Shown here: positions 47,323-57,132 of the stretch, in pieces
How the letters are laid out: every line of letters starts with the position of its first letter
Position numbering within the stretch: position 1 is the first letter of the stretch
Assembly (NCBI RefSeq): GCF_000768315.1
Contig: NZ_AQQX01000004.1
Span: forward strand, 62,001 to 126,000
Reading direction: 5' to 3'
Source of the DNA: Pseudooceanicola atlanticus
GTDB taxonomy: Bacteria > Pseudomonadota > Alphaproteobacteria > Rhodobacterales > Rhodobacteraceae
Length of the DNA: 64,000 bases
The notes under the pieces: model-generated
Told to the model about the DNA's origin: nothing
Seen by the model: only the letters and a program-made list of their open reading frames with translations
The model's database searches: none
Program-made: the position numbers and the translations under genes

Positions 47323-48192
47323 TCAGCTCCCCCGATTGTCCAGGTTGGTCATGACCGTGTAGAACACCCAGGAGATCAGCAGGATCACCAGGAAATACAT
47401 GATCGAGAACGCCGCCGCGGGGCCGAGGTCGAACTGGCCGAGCGCCATCTTGACCAGGTCGATCGACAGCAGGGTCGTCGCATTGCCGGGCCCGCCGCCG
47501 GTCACCACGAACGGCTCGGTGTAGATCATGAAACTGTCCATGAAGCGCAGCAGCACGGCGATCATCAGCACGCCCATCATTTTGGGCAGCTCGATATAGC
47601 GGAACACCTTCCAGCGGCTCGCCTGGTCGATCTTGGCCGCCTGGTAGAAGGCGTCGGGAATGGATTTCAGCCCCGCATAGGCCAGCAGCGCCACCAGCGA
47701 CGTCCAGTGCCAGACATCCATCACCACGATGGTGATCCAGGCCGCGACCGTGTCCTGGGTGTAATTGTAATTCACCCCGATCCGGTCCAGCACGTAGCCC
47801 AGCAGCCCGATATCCACCCGGCCGAAGATCTGCCAGATCGTGCCCACCACGTTCCACGGGATCAGCAGCGGCAGCGACATCATCACCAGGCAGAACGAGG
47901 CCCAGAAGCCGCCCTTGGGCATGTTCAGCGCCACGAAGATGCCCAGCGGCACCTCGATCGCCAGGATGATCCCCGAGAACATCAACTGCCGCCCAAGCGC
48001 GTCCCACATCCGTTGCGAGGCCAGCATCTCCTCGAACCATTCCAGGCCCGCCCAGAAGAACTGGTTGTTCCCGAACGTGTCCTGGACCGAGTAATTCACA
48101 ACCGTCATCAGCGGGATCACCGCCGAGAAGGCGACCAGCACCAGCACCGGCAGAACCAGGAACCAGGCCTTCTGATTGGTCGTCTTGTTCAT
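47323..48192 (-). CDS. glpP: Glycerol ABC transporter permease GlpP
   Basis: Inner-membrane permease (289 aa), MalF/UgpA type, with six membrane segments and an EAA-like loop KSIPDAFYQAAKIDQASRW near residue 185. A leader MNKTTNQKAW precedes the first segment. Partner of GlpQ; both start genes are closely spaced, and the ATPase gene glpT ends 25 bp upstream. Confidence 0.9.
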   Translation of the reverse strand: MNKTTNQKAWFLVLPVLVLVAFSAVIPLMTVVNYSVQDTFGNNQFFWAGLEWFEEMLASQRMWDALGRQLMFSGIILAIEVPLGIFVALNMPKGGFWASFCLVMMSLPLLIPWNVVGTIWQIFGRVDIGLLGYVLDRIGVNYNYTQDTVAAWITIVVMDVWHWTSLVALLAYAGLKSIPDAFYQAAKIDQASRWKVFRYIELPKMMGVLMIAVLLRFMDSFMIYTEPFVVTGGGPGNATTLLSIDLVKMALGQFDLGPAAAFSIMYFLVILLISWVFYTVMTNLDNRGS

Positions 48193-48217
48193 CTCGCCCC
48201 TCCTCCCGTTCGGCCGC

Positions 48218-49300
48218 TCATGCCGCCGCGCCGGTGGGTTTCACCCGCCAGTCATCCGCGTAGACGTTCACCCGCGCCGGATCGAAGGCGACACGGGTCA
48301 TGTCCGCGCCAATCTCGTCATCCTCGCCGGCGATGATGTTGATATCGGTGCCGAAGAAATCCGCCCGGATCACCTTGTGGCGGCCGACATCCTCGACCCG
48401 GCGGATGTTCACCGGCAGGCCCTCGCTGTCGGACAGGCGCGCATATTCCGGGCGCACGCCGATCTCGACCCGGCCCCCCATCGGGCCATAACCCTGGCCA
48501 AGCGCGATCTCCGCCCCGTCGATATAGGCGCGGTCGCCCTCCACCTTGGCGGGGATCACGTTCATGCCGGGTGAGCCGATGAAATAGCCCACGAAGGTAT
48601 GTTCCGGCGTCTCGAACAGCTCTTCCGGGGTGCCGATCTGCACCACGCGGCCGTCATACATGACCACCACCTTGTCGGCGAAGGTCAGCGCCTCCGTCTG
48701 GTCATGGGTGACGTAGATCATCGTGTGGCCGAACTCGTTGTGCAGCGATTTCAGCTGGGTGCGCAGCTCCCATTTCATATGCGGGTCGATCACTGTCAGC
48801 GGCTCGTCGAACAGCAGAGCGTTCACGTCCTTGCGCACCATCCCCCGACCCAGCGAAATCTTCTGCTTGGCATCCGCCGTCAGGCCGCGCGCCTTGCGGT
48901 TCAGCATGTCCTCCATGCCGATCATCCGGGCGATTTCCTGCACGCGTTCAGCCACATAGGCCGGGCTCTCGCCGCGATTGCGCAGTGGAAAGGCCAGGTT
49001 GTCGCGCACGCTCATCGTGTCGTAGACCACCGGGAACTGGAACACCTGCGCGATGTTGCGCGCCGCTGTCGGGGCATGGGTGACATCCGTATCCCCGAAA
49101 AGGATCCGCCCCTGCGACGGCTGCAAGAGCCCCGAGATGATGTTGAGCAGCGTGGACTTCCCGCAGCCCGAGGACCCCAGCAGCGCATAGGCCGCGCCGT
49201 CCTCCCAGACATGGGTCATTTCCTTCAGCGCCCAGTCGTCCTCGTGCCCGGGATTGGGCAGGTAGGAATGGGCCAGCTTGTCGAGCGTGATCTTTGCCAT
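48218..49300 (-). CDS. glpT: Glycerol ABC transporter ATP-binding protein GlpT
   Basis: CUT1-type ATPase (360 aa): Walker A LLGSSGCGKSTLLN, Walker B ALLFDEPLTVID, switch His in YVTHDQTEAL, followed by a TOBE/OB regulatory region. The signature motif is unusual (LTADAKQKISLGRGMV instead of LSGGQ), a feature of this glycerol-importer pair of distinct ATPases. It is the partner of GlpS encoded just upstream (12-bp gap). Not to be confused with the E. coli GlpT antiporter. Confidence 0.88.
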   Translation of the reverse strand: MAKITLDKLAHSYLPNPGHEDDWALKEMTHVWEDGAAYALLGSSGCGKSTLLNIISGLLQPSQGRILFGDTDVTHAPTAARNIAQVFQFPVVYDTMSVRDNLAFPLRNRGESPAYVAERVQEIARMIGMEDMLNRKARGLTADAKQKISLGRGMVRKDVNALLFDEPLTVIDPHMKWELRTQLKSLHNEFGHTMIYVTHDQTEALTFADKVVVMYDGRVVQIGTPEELFETPEHTFVGYFIGSPGMNVIPAKVEGDRAYIDGAEIALGQGYGPMGGRVEIGVRPEYARLSDSEGLPVNIRRVEDVGRHKVIRADFFGTDINIIAGEDDEIGADMTRVAFDPARVNVYADDWRVKPTGAAA

Positions 49301-49312
49301 GTCCCCTCCCCC

Positions 49313-50401
49313 TCAGGCGGCCAGCGCATAGGCGGCAGGGGCGATCAACGCGCCGTCCTCGCCAAAGATGTAAACGTGGCGCGGGTCCAGCCAGACGGTC
49401 AGCGCCTCTCCGATCGGCAGGTCATGCACGCCGTGGATCAGCCCGACCCAGCGTTCGCCCGCATGATCCAGGTGCACGAAGGTTTCCGACCCGGTCAGCT
49501 CTGTCACCACCAGCTTCGTGCGGAACTGCATCGCCTCGGAGGCGTGCTGGCCGATCTCCAGGTGGTTGGGGCGGAACCCGGCGGTGTAGCGGCCATCGGG
49601 CAGGTCGGCCAGCTTGCCGGCGGCGGGGGCCGACTGCCCCTCCCCGAACATCAGCTTGGACCCGGTCTTGGACACCTGCAGGAAATTCATCGGCGGATCG
49701 CTGAAGACCCGTGCCGTCGTCGCATCCACCGGCTGGCGATAGACCTGCGCGGTCGGGCCGAACTGCGTCACCCGGCCCTCCCAAAGGGTCGCGGTGTTGC
49801 CGCCCAGCAGCAGCGCCTCTTCCGGTTCCGTCGTCGCGTAGACGAAGATCGCGCCGGAGGCCTCGAAAATCCTTGGGATTTCCACCCGCAACTCCTCGCG
49901 CAGCTTGTAGTCGAGATTGGCCAGCGGTTCGTCCAGCAGGACCAGACCGGCATTCTTGACCAGAGCCCGCGCCAACGCACAGCGCTGCTGCTGACCGCCC
50001 GACAATTCCAACGGCTTGCGCTCCAGCATCGGCGTCAGCTTCATCAGCTCGGCGGTTTCGCGCACCCGGGCGTCGATCTCGGTCTTGCTCACCCCCATCA
50101 GCCGCATCGGCGAGGCGATGTTGTCGTAGACCGACATCGACGGGTAGTTGATGAATTGCTGATAAACCATCGCCACCTTGCGGTCCTGAACCCGCATGCC
50201 GGTGACGTTTTCACCATTCCACCAGACCTCGCCCTCCCCCGGCACGTCCAGCCCGGCCATCAGCCGCATCAAGGATGTCTTGCCCGACGAGGTCGGACCC
50301 AGCAGCACGTTCATGCTGCCCTGTTCCAGTCGCAGGTCGGTGGGGTGGATATGCACCTGCCCCTCGACAACCTTGCGAACGCCTTTCAACTCCAGAGCCA
50401 T
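49313..50401 (-). CDS. glpS: Glycerol ABC transporter ATP-binding protein GlpS
   Basis: CUT1-type ATPase (362 aa): Walker A LLGPTSSGKTSLMR, signature LSGGQQQRCALARAL, Walker B LVLLDEPLANLDYK. The switch region reads YATTEPEEAL, with Thr in place of the usual switch His, so this subunit may be the less active partner while GlpT keeps its His. Its start is 9 bp after the glpD stop. Forms a heterodimer with GlpT. Confidence 0.88.
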   Translation of the reverse strand: MALELKGVRKVVEGQVHIHPTDLRLEQGSMNVLLGPTSSGKTSLMRLMAGLDVPGEGEVWWNGENVTGMRVQDRKVAMVYQQFINYPSMSVYDNIASPMRLMGVSKTEIDARVRETAELMKLTPMLERKPLELSGGQQQRCALARALVKNAGLVLLDEPLANLDYKLREELRVEIPRIFEASGAIFVYATTEPEEALLLGGNTATLWEGRVTQFGPTAQVYRQPVDATTARVFSDPPMNFLQVSKTGSKLMFGEGQSAPAAGKLADLPDGRYTAGFRPNHLEIGQHASEAMQFRTKLVVTELTGSETFVHLDHAGERWVGLIHGVHDLPIGEALTVWLDPRHVYIFGEDGALIAPAAYALAA

Positions 50402-50410
50402 CGCTCCCCC

Positions 50411-52009
50411 CTATTCCGCCGCGGCACGGGCCGCGGGACGCTGGTGATCCATCCAGGCCCCCAGCGATTTGATCTCCTCCGGCTTCAACCTTAGGCCGAG
50501 TTTCCCGCGCCGCCAAACCACGTCTTCGGCGGTCCGCGCGAATTCCTTCTGCATCAGCCACAGCACTTCGCGCCCGGTCAGCGTCGCGCCGAAATCCGGG
50601 CCAAGATCCTCGGCCGACGCCGCCTCGCCCAGCACATCCCGCGCCTCTGTCCCATAGGCGCGCACCAGGCGCTGCGCCCAGAACTCCGACAGGAACGGGT
50701 AATCCGCCTTCAGCCCCTCGATCTGCGCCGAGACACCTTTCACCGGGAAATCGCCGCCCGGCAGCGGCACGCCGGCCGTCCAGGCGCCCTTGGGCATCGG
50801 CAATTGCGTCGCGATCTTTTCCAGTGCCGCTTCGGCCAGCCGCCGGTAGGTCGTGATCTTGCCGCCGAACACGTTCAGCATCGGCCCGCCCGCCCCGGTT
50901 TCCAGCTTCAGCGTGTAATCCCGCGTCGCGGCCGTAGCGCTGGCCGCGCCCTCGTCGTATAGCGGGCGCACACCGGAATAGGTCCAGACGACATCCTTTT
51001 CCGAGATATCCTGCGCCAGGTATTCGTTCGCAAAAGCAATCAGGTAAGCCGTTTCCTCCGGCGTGATCCTGGGCTTCGCGCTCAGGTCCTCATGGGCGGC
51101 CTCGGTGGTGCCGATGAGGGTGAAATCCTGCTCGTAGGGGATCGCAAAGATGATGCGCCCGTCCGTGCCCTGGAAGAAATAGCACTTGTCGTGGTCGAAC
51201 AGCCGCCGGGTCACGATATGCGACCCGCGCACCAGCCGGATCTTCTCCTGCGTGTTGCGATGCACCTTGGTCTGCAGGAAGTCCGCCACCCAGGGACCGC
51301 CCGCATTGACGATCATGCGGGCCTTGAATTTGCGGGTTTGCCCGGTCTCTGCATCGCGGGTTTCGATCCGCCACAGGTCGCCGTCACGACCCGCCGAGAC
51401 GACCTCGGTCCGGGTCAGGATCTTGGCGCCACGCGCCTGGGCATCGCGCGCGTTCAGCACCACAAGGCGGCTGTCATCGACCCAGCAATCGGAATATTCG
51501 AAGGCGGTTTCGAACCGCTCCTGAAGCGGCTTGCCCTCGGGCGCGTCGCGCAACTTCAGCGTGCGCGTCGCCGGCAGGATTTTCCGCCCACCCAGGTGAT
51601 CGTAAAGGAACAGGCCCAGCCGGATCAGCCAGGCCGGCCGCCGTCCCCGCATCCAGGGCATCACGCCGCTCAGCAGGCGCGAGGTCGGGGTTTCCGCCTC
51701 GAACCGCATATCCTTGTGGTAGGGCAGCACGAACCGCAGCGGCCACGAGATATGGGGCATCGCCCTCAGCAGCACCTCGCGTTCGATCAGCGCCTCGCGC
51801 ACCAGGCGGAACTCGAAATATTCCAGGTAACGCAGCCCACCATGGAACAGCTTGGTCGACGAGGACGAGGTCGCACCGGCCAGGTCCCCCATCTCGGCCA
51901 GCATGACCTTCAGCCCACGACCGGCCGCGTCCCGCGCGATGCCGCATCCGTTGATGCCGCCGCCGATGACGAACAGGTCGGTCACATCGCTGTCGGGCTT
52001 GTTCGCCAC
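50411..52009 (-). CDS. glpD: Aerobic glycerol-3-phosphate dehydrogenase
   Basis: Membrane-associated FAD enzyme (532 aa) oxidising glycerol-3-phosphate to dihydroxyacetone phosphate and reducing quinone. The FAD motif FVIGGGINGCGIARDAAGRG lies near residue 13, GATSSSSTKLFHGGLRYLE follows, and the C-terminal DAO_C domain contains LTGREVLWLMQKEFARTAEDV. The start is GTG at 52009 with GGGAGG 6 nt upstream. It heads the glycerol operon and feeds triose phosphate to TpiA (58702). Confidence 0.95.
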   Translation of the reverse strand: MANKPDSDVTDLFVIGGGINGCGIARDAAGRGLKVMLAEMGDLAGATSSSSTKLFHGGLRYLEYFEFRLVREALIEREVLLRAMPHISWPLRFVLPYHKDMRFEAETPTSRLLSGVMPWMRGRRPAWLIRLGLFLYDHLGGRKILPATRTLKLRDAPEGKPLQERFETAFEYSDCWVDDSRLVVLNARDAQARGAKILTRTEVVSAGRDGDLWRIETRDAETGQTRKFKARMIVNAGGPWVADFLQTKVHRNTQEKIRLVRGSHIVTRRLFDHDKCYFFQGTDGRIIFAIPYEQDFTLIGTTEAAHEDLSAKPRITPEETAYLIAFANEYLAQDISEKDVVWTYSGVRPLYDEGAASATAATRDYTLKLETGAGGPMLNVFGGKITTYRRLAEAALEKIATQLPMPKGAWTAGVPLPGGDFPVKGVSAQIEGLKADYPFLSEFWAQRLVRAYGTEARDVLGEAASAEDLGPDFGATLTGREVLWLMQKEFARTAEDVVWRRGKLGLRLKPEEIKSLGAWMDHQRPAARAAAE

Positions 52010-52080
52010 CTACGCCTCCCCCGCGCTTGTCGTGGTTGTTGAGCAGATTTATGGCAAAGCGACTTTCCCGCAGCAACAGT

Positions 52081-52100
52081 TTATTTTCGTTTATGTTCGT
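52081..52100 (-). promoter_or_regulatory. GlpR-like operator upstream of glpD
   Basis: Two tandem 10-bp units TTATTTTCGT and TTATGTTCGT lie about 80 bp before the glpD start, followed by TTTTGCGC. The TATGTTCG core matches half-sites of DeoR-family GlpR operators as known from E. coli. A similar two-unit array in the opposite orientation lies at 52257-52276 before glpR. Confidence 0.55.
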
Positions 52101-52256
52101 TTTTGCGCAAACACCGAAAATCAAACACCTTTCCCTGACGCCGCATAGCAGCAATTACGGTGCTGCAAATGCAAATAAGTCCAGAACCTTAGCCCGATGC
52201 GGCGAATCCTTGGCCCTTGCGGCGGTTGTCAGGCGGTGCATTTGATGCAAGCGTGA

Positions 52257-52276
52257 ACGCAAAGAAACGAAAACAA
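52257..52276 (+). promoter_or_regulatory. GlpR-like operator upstream of glpR
   Basis: ACGCAAAGAA and ACGAAAACAA are the inverse of TTGTTTTCGT-TTCTTTGCGT, a 10-bp tandem array like that at 52081-52100. It ends 11 bp before the glpR start, a position suited to autorepression. Confidence 0.5.
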
Positions 52277-52287
52277 CCGATCCCGAC

Positions 52288-53046
52288 ATGTCCCAGACCT
52301 TCCGCCACCCCGAGATCCTGGAAATCGCCCGCCGCGACGGCAAGGTCACGGTCGAAGGGCTCGCCACCCATTTCAACGTCACCCTCCAGACGATCCGCCG
52401 CGACCTGTCGGACCTCGCCGATAATGGCCAGCTGGAGCGCGTCCATGGCGGCGCCGTCCTGCCCTCCGGCACCACGAATATCGGTTACGAGGAACGCCGC
52501 TCGCTCAATGCCGATGCCAAGTCGACCATCGCCACCGCCTGCGCCGCCGCCGTGCCCAACGATGCGTCGATCTTCCTCAACATCGGCACCTCGACCGAGG
52601 CGGTGGCCCGCAAGCTATTGAATCACCGAAACCTTCTGGTGGTGACCAACAACATGAACGTGGCCAACATCCTGGCCGCCAATGCCGATTGCGAGGTCAT
52701 CGTGACGGGCGGCAACCTGCGCCGCGCCGATGGCGGGCTGATCGGCAACCTGGCCTCGTCGACCATCGACCAGTTCAAGTTCGACCTTGCCGTGATCGGC
52801 TGTTCAGCCCTGGATCGGGAGGGCGATCTGCTGGATTTCGACATTCAGGAGGTCGGCGTCAGCCAGGCAATCCTGCGCCAGGCCCGCAAGACCTTCCTCG
52901 TGGCGGATCATTCGAAATTCACCCGCTCCGCCCCGGCGCGCATCGCGTCGCTTTCGGCAATCGACACGTTCTTTACCGATCAGCCCCTGGCTCCCGACCT
53001 GGCGCGCAAATGCGAACATTGGGGGACGGAGGTCATCGTCGCCTGA
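52288..53046 (+). CDS. glpR: DeoR/GlpR family glycerol regulon repressor
   Basis: DeoR-family regulator (252 aa). The N-terminal helix-turn-helix is VTVEGLATHFNVTLQTIRRDL (about residues 17-37), followed by the family HGGAV motif and a sugar-phosphate-binding domain (LNIGTSTEAVARKL, VADHSKF). It is divergent from glpD. Glycerol-3-phosphate is the expected inducer by family knowledge. The start at 52288 lacks a clear Shine-Dalgarno sequence, which may keep expression low. Confidence 0.9.
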   Translation: MSQTFRHPEILEIARRDGKVTVEGLATHFNVTLQTIRRDLSDLADNGQLERVHGGAVLPSGTTNIGYEERRSLNADAKSTIATACAAAVPNDASIFLNIGTSTEAVARKLLNHRNLLVVTNNMNVANILAANADCEVIVTGGNLRRADGGLIGNLASSTIDQFKFDLAVIGCSALDREGDLLDFDIQEVGVSQAILRQARKTFLVADHSKFTRSAPARIASLSAIDTFFTDQPLAPDLARKCEHWGTEVIVA

Positions 53047-53047
53047 A

Positions 53048-53096
53048 AGCAAGCCAATTCGCTTGCTATTCTCAATGGCAAGCCAAAAAGCTTGCC
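53048..53096. terminator. Two near-identical tandem hairpins between glpR and tgt
   Basis: AGCAAGC-CAATTC-GCTTGCT (53048-53067) and GGCAAGC-CAAAAA-GCTTGCC (53077-53096) are two 7-bp stems built from nearly the same sequence, filling the gap between the convergent glpR and tgt genes. They look like a bidirectional terminator formed by duplication. Confidence 0.6.
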
Positions 53097-53101
53097 CAAA
53101 A

Positions 53102-54232
<1,131 letters not shown>

Positions 54233-54309
54233 GAGGCGCTCCGATGGTTGCGGCTCTTCTGGCCGATCCGCGTCCGGAATGGAAGGCCTCCGCCCGCGCG
54301 CTTGCCCGT

Positions 54310-54324
54310 TACAATCCCATTGTA
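54310..54324. promoter_or_regulatory. Palindrome TACAAT-CCC-ATTGTA
   Basis: A perfect 6-bp inverted repeat with a 3-bp spacer lies in the 173-bp divergent gap between tgt and the RimK-like gene. Each arm also reads as a -10 hexamer (TACAAT) on its own strand, so it could be two face-to-face promoters or an operator. No good -35 boxes were seen. Confidence 0.35.
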
Positions 54325-54405
54325 GAGACCGGGCAGAGGCTGTACGTCCCGCCTCCTCTAAGGCTTTTCCTTGCCCCCGTCCCCCGGATCCCGCACAAAT
54401 CCATC

Positions 54406-55818
54406 ATGACCGATACCGAACATACCGACCCGTCTCCGCTCATTCGTCTCGGCTGGGAGGAGTGGGTTTCCCTGCCCGAACTCGGCCTGCCCACCCTCAA
54501 GGTCAAGGTTGATACCGGGGCCAAGACCTCGGCCCTGCATGCCTTCGATATCGAAACCTTCGGCCGCGCGACCGAACCGCATGTGCGCTTTACCGTGCAT
54601 CCGGTGCCCGGACGCGACGACCTGGTGATCCCTTGCTCGGCCAAGATCACCGACCGGCGCGAGGTCACGTCGTCCAACGGCGACACCGAAATGCGCTATG
54701 TCATTCAAAGTCCGCTGGAAATCGCCGGTGAGACCTGGCCGATCGAGATCACTTTGACCGACCGGCGTGGCATGGCCAGCCACATGTTGCTGGGGCGTCA
54801 GGCGCTTGGCGATCGGGTCGCCGTCGTGCCGGGTGAACGGTTCTGCCAGCCCGAGCTCAGCTACGAAGTTTACCATTCCGCCCGCGTCCGCAAGGCGGCG
54901 CCGAACCGCGCCCTGCGGATCGCCGTGCTCAGCCGCGAGGACAATTATTCCACCCGCCGTCTTGTCGAAGAGGGCGAGAAACGCGGCCACGGGGTGGAGG
55001 TCATCGACACCACCCGCTGCTACATGGCGATCAACGCGCTGGCGCCCGAAGTGCATTACGACGGCAAGCGCCTGCCCCGTTACGACGCCGTGATCCCGCG
55101 CATCGGCGCCTCGATCACGCCCTACGGTACAGCCGTCATCCGGCAGTTCGAAACCATCGGTACCTATTGCGTCAACGGGTCCGCAGGGATCACCGCGTCA
55201 CGCGACAAACTCCATGCGCATCAGGTGCTTGCGCGTCATCGCATCGGCATGCCCGCGACCGCCTTCGCCAATTCGCCCAAGGATACCGGCAACCTGATCG
55301 GGCTGGTCGGGTCCGCCCCGCTGATCGTCAAACTGCTGGAATCGACCCAAGGGCGCGGCGTCGTGCTGGCCGAAACCCGCAAGGCGGCGGAATCGGTGAT
55401 CTCGGCCTTCCGCGGTCTCAAGGCGAACTTCCTGGTGCAGCATTTCGTCAAGGAGGCGGCGGGCGAAGACATCCGCTGCGTCGTGATCGGCAACAAGGTC
55501 GTCGCCTCGATCAAGCGCAAGGCAGAGGGCGACGATTTCCGCTCCAACCTGCATCTGGGCGGCACCGCCACCGCGGTCCGGATCACGAAAGAGGAACGCG
55601 ATACCGCCCTGCGCGCCGCCCGCGCCTTCGGCCTGAACATGGCAGGCGTCGACCTGCTACGCTCGGAATCGGGACCTAAGGTGCTCGAGGTCAATTCCTC
55701 TCCCGGTTTCGAAGGGGTCGAGCGGGCCTCGCAGAAGGACGTGGTCGGACGGCTCTATGACGAGATCGAATCCAAGGTCCGCCCCGCCCCGGTTCGCCGT
55801 CGCAAGACAGCAGGCTGA
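54406..55818 (+). CDS. rimK: RimB-RimK fusion: retropepsin-like domain plus ATP-grasp glutamate ligase
   Basis: Two-domain protein (470 aa). Residues 15-155 form a RimB-like domain (PF05618 type; [12 protein letters not shown] carries the D-T-G motif, then [13 protein letters not shown]). Residues 170-455 are a RimK-type ATP-grasp ligase ([40 protein letters not shown] with Mg ligands). RimK adds glutamates to ribosomal protein S6 in gammaproteobacteria, where RimB is a separate protein. ATG 54406 is chosen at the start of the conserved region; it has no strong ribosome-binding site. Confidence 0.87.
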   Translation: MTDTEHTDPSPLIRLGWEEWVSLPELGLPTLKVKVDTGAKTSALHAFDIETFGRATEPHVRFTVHPVPGRDDLVIPCSAKITDRREVTSSNGDTEMRYVIQSPLEIAGETWPIEITLTDRRGMASHMLLGRQALGDRVAVVPGERFCQPELSYEVYHSARVRKAAPNRALRIAVLSREDNYSTRRLVEEGEKRGHGVEVIDTTRCYMAINALAPEVHYDGKRLPRYDAVIPRIGASITPYGTAVIRQFETIGTYCVNGSAGITASRDKLHAHQVLARHRIGMPATAFANSPKDTGNLIGLVGSAPLIVKLLESTQGRGVVLAETRKAAESVISAFRGLKANFLVQHFVKEAAGEDIRCVVIGNKVVASIKRKAEGDDFRSNLHLGGTATAVRITKEERDTALRAARAFGLNMAGVDLLRSESGPKVLEVNSSPGFEGVERASQKDVVGRLYDEIESKVRPAPVRRRKTAG

Positions 55819-55941
55819 TCGGCTTGTCTCAGGCGCCGGTTCCCTGCGGGACCGGCCCATCGGCCCAGTCCGATCATCTGGGTTCAGGCCTGCATCCCCG
55901 TGCCCGAATCCGAGGTTTCGGCATCATCGGCGTGAAAAAAT

Positions 55942-55987
55942 CCACCGACGCAATACCGACGTGGCACCGACGTCATACCGACGTCCC
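55942..55987 (+). promoter_or_regulatory. 11-bp-phased direct repeats, copy set 2
   Basis: ACCGACG recurs exactly every 11 bp four times, beginning at 55944, 55955, 55966 and 55977; the last three read ACCGACGT. It lies 82 bp before the sufT-like start and upstream of an AT-rich TATATATT stretch that may be the -10 region. The unit and period are the same as at 32888-32920. This position suits an activator of the OmpR/PhoB class; identity of the regulator is unknown. Confidence 0.65.
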
Positions 55988-56068
55988 GTTCGGTCACAAA
56001 ACCCGTCCCCCTCTGGACCTCGCCTTCCACAAATCCTATATATTCCGTCAGGAACAAGGCAGGACGAC

Positions 56069-56431
56069 ATGACGGACACGCAAGAGCCTCTCGAAGGCGC
56101 CCCCCTCATTGCACCCTCGACAACCGACCATCCGCTCTACGATACGGTGGTCGATGCCTGTCGCACGGTCTATGACCCTGAAATTCCTGTGAATATCTAT
56201 GACCTCGGCCTGATCTACACGATCGACATCTCGCCCGAGAACGAGGTGAAGGTGATCATGACCCTCACCGCGCCGGGCTGCCCCGTCGCCGGGGATATGC
56301 CGGGTTGGGTGGCCGATGCGGTCGAACCTCTCGAAGGTGTGAAACAGGTCGATGTCGCCCTGACCTGGGAACCGCCTTGGGGCATGGACATGATGTCCGA
56401 CGAAGCCCGCCTTGAGCTTGGCTTTATGTAA
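56069..56431 (+). CDS. sufT: SufT-like Fe-S assembly protein (DUF59/MIP18)
   Basis: Small DUF59 protein (120 aa) of the SUF-associated group involved in Fe-S cluster maturation. The MIP18 core is VYDPEIPVNIYDLGLIY, with the conserved Cys in LTAPGCPVAGDMPG and the ending TWEPPWGMDMMSDEARLELG. ATG 56069 follows GGCAGGACG. The core suf genes are not in the window; an IscA-type carrier lies 1.45 kb downstream with two unrelated genes in between. Phased repeats upstream suggest iron- or stress-linked control. Confidence 0.9.
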   Translation: MTDTQEPLEGAPLIAPSTTDHPLYDTVVDACRTVYDPEIPVNIYDLGLIYTIDISPENEVKVIMTLTAPGCPVAGDMPGWVADAVEPLEGVKQVDVALTWEPPWGMDMMSDEARLELGFM

Positions 56432-56433
56432 GT

Positions 56434-56468
56434 AAAATCGCTTTCCTTTTCGCAGGGAAAGCGATTTT
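56434..56468 (+). terminator. Terminator after the sufT-like gene
   Basis: A 13-bp perfect stem (AAAATCGCTTTCC/GGAAAGCGATTTT) with a 9-nt loop starts 2 bp past the stop codon and ends in T4GGTTT. It should end transcription before the SatD-like gene. Confidence 0.8.
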
Positions 56469-56481
56469 GGTTTCCTTCGCG

Positions 56482-56507
56482 CTTTGCAAGTGATATGCCT
56501 TGCAAAG
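56482..56507. promoter_or_regulatory. 9-bp inverted repeat before the SatD-like gene
   Basis: CTTTGCAAG-TGATATGC-CTTGCAAAG is a perfect inverted repeat with an 8-bp spacer, ending 13 bp before the start codon. It fits an operator for the SatD-like protein itself, which carries a C-terminal helix-turn-helix. A related CTTTGCAAA/TTTGCAAAG pair lies after bcp. Confidence 0.55.
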
Positions 56508-56520
56508 ATCGGAGTTTGCG

Positions 56521-57132
56521 ATGCCTGCCCCTCGCCTCGTCCTGACCGGAGATCTTGTCGCGTCTTCGGCCCTGTCGCACGACCGTCTTTCCATGGCGCT
56601 CGATGCCCTGTCCGAGGCTGCGGCGCTGCTCGAATACTGGTACGACGCCCCCCTGCATTTCACCCGACATCGTGGCGATGGCTGGCAGGTCTGCCTGCCC
56701 GTCGACCTGTCGGCGCTGCGGGCTGCACTGACCTTCCGCGCAGCACTGCGCCAGGTCGACAAGACCCTTCAGACCCGGATCGCCATTGCCGAGGGCAGCG
56801 TGGACATTCCGCCTAGCGGCGATCTGAACGCCGCTTCGGGCACCGCTTTTACCCTGTCCGGTCAGACACTTGACGCGATGGAGAAACACGTGACCATCGC
56901 CGATGCCCGGGACGGCGCATTGGCCGCCACGGCAGAACTGGCCCACCATATCTCCGACGACTGGACGCCGGCCCAGGCCCGCGCCGTGCTTCCCATGCTG
57001 GCCCCGGAACGCCCCACCCAGGACGAGGTCGCCTCCGCCCTGTCGATCACGCGACAGGCCGTGCGCCAGGCGCTGCTGGCCGCCGGGTTCCCCTCGCTCT
57101 CTGCCGCCCTGCACCACCTGGAAGCGGCATGA
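56521..57132 (+). CDS. SatD-like DNA-binding protein
   Basis: Protein of 203 aa. The N-terminal half (VLTGDLVASSALSHDR, FTRHRGDGWQVCL) resembles SatD-family and nucleotidyl-cyclase-like folds with an acidic GD motif. The C-terminus has a helix-turn-helix, RPTQDEVASALSITRQAVRQAL. ATG 56521 has GGAG 6 nt upstream. It overlaps the DUF3307 gene by 4 bp, the same pairing as satD-satE of streptococci. Function unknown; the inverted repeat just upstream suggests autoregulation. Confidence 0.75.
   Translation: MPAPRLVLTGDLVASSALSHDRLSMALDALSEAAALLEYWYDAPLHFTRHRGDGWQVCLPVDLSALRAALTFRAALRQVDKTLQTRIAIAEGSVDIPPSGDLNAASGTAFTLSGQTLDAMEKHVTIADARDGALAATAELAHHISDDWTPAQARAVLPMLAPERPTQDEVASALSITRQAVRQALLAAGFPSLSAALHHLEAA

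Noticed and set aside
55942-55987. CRISPR array or satellite repeat
   Set aside because: Units are 11 bp without spacers, only three or four copies, and sit in promoter regions; this fits tandem protein-binding sites instead.
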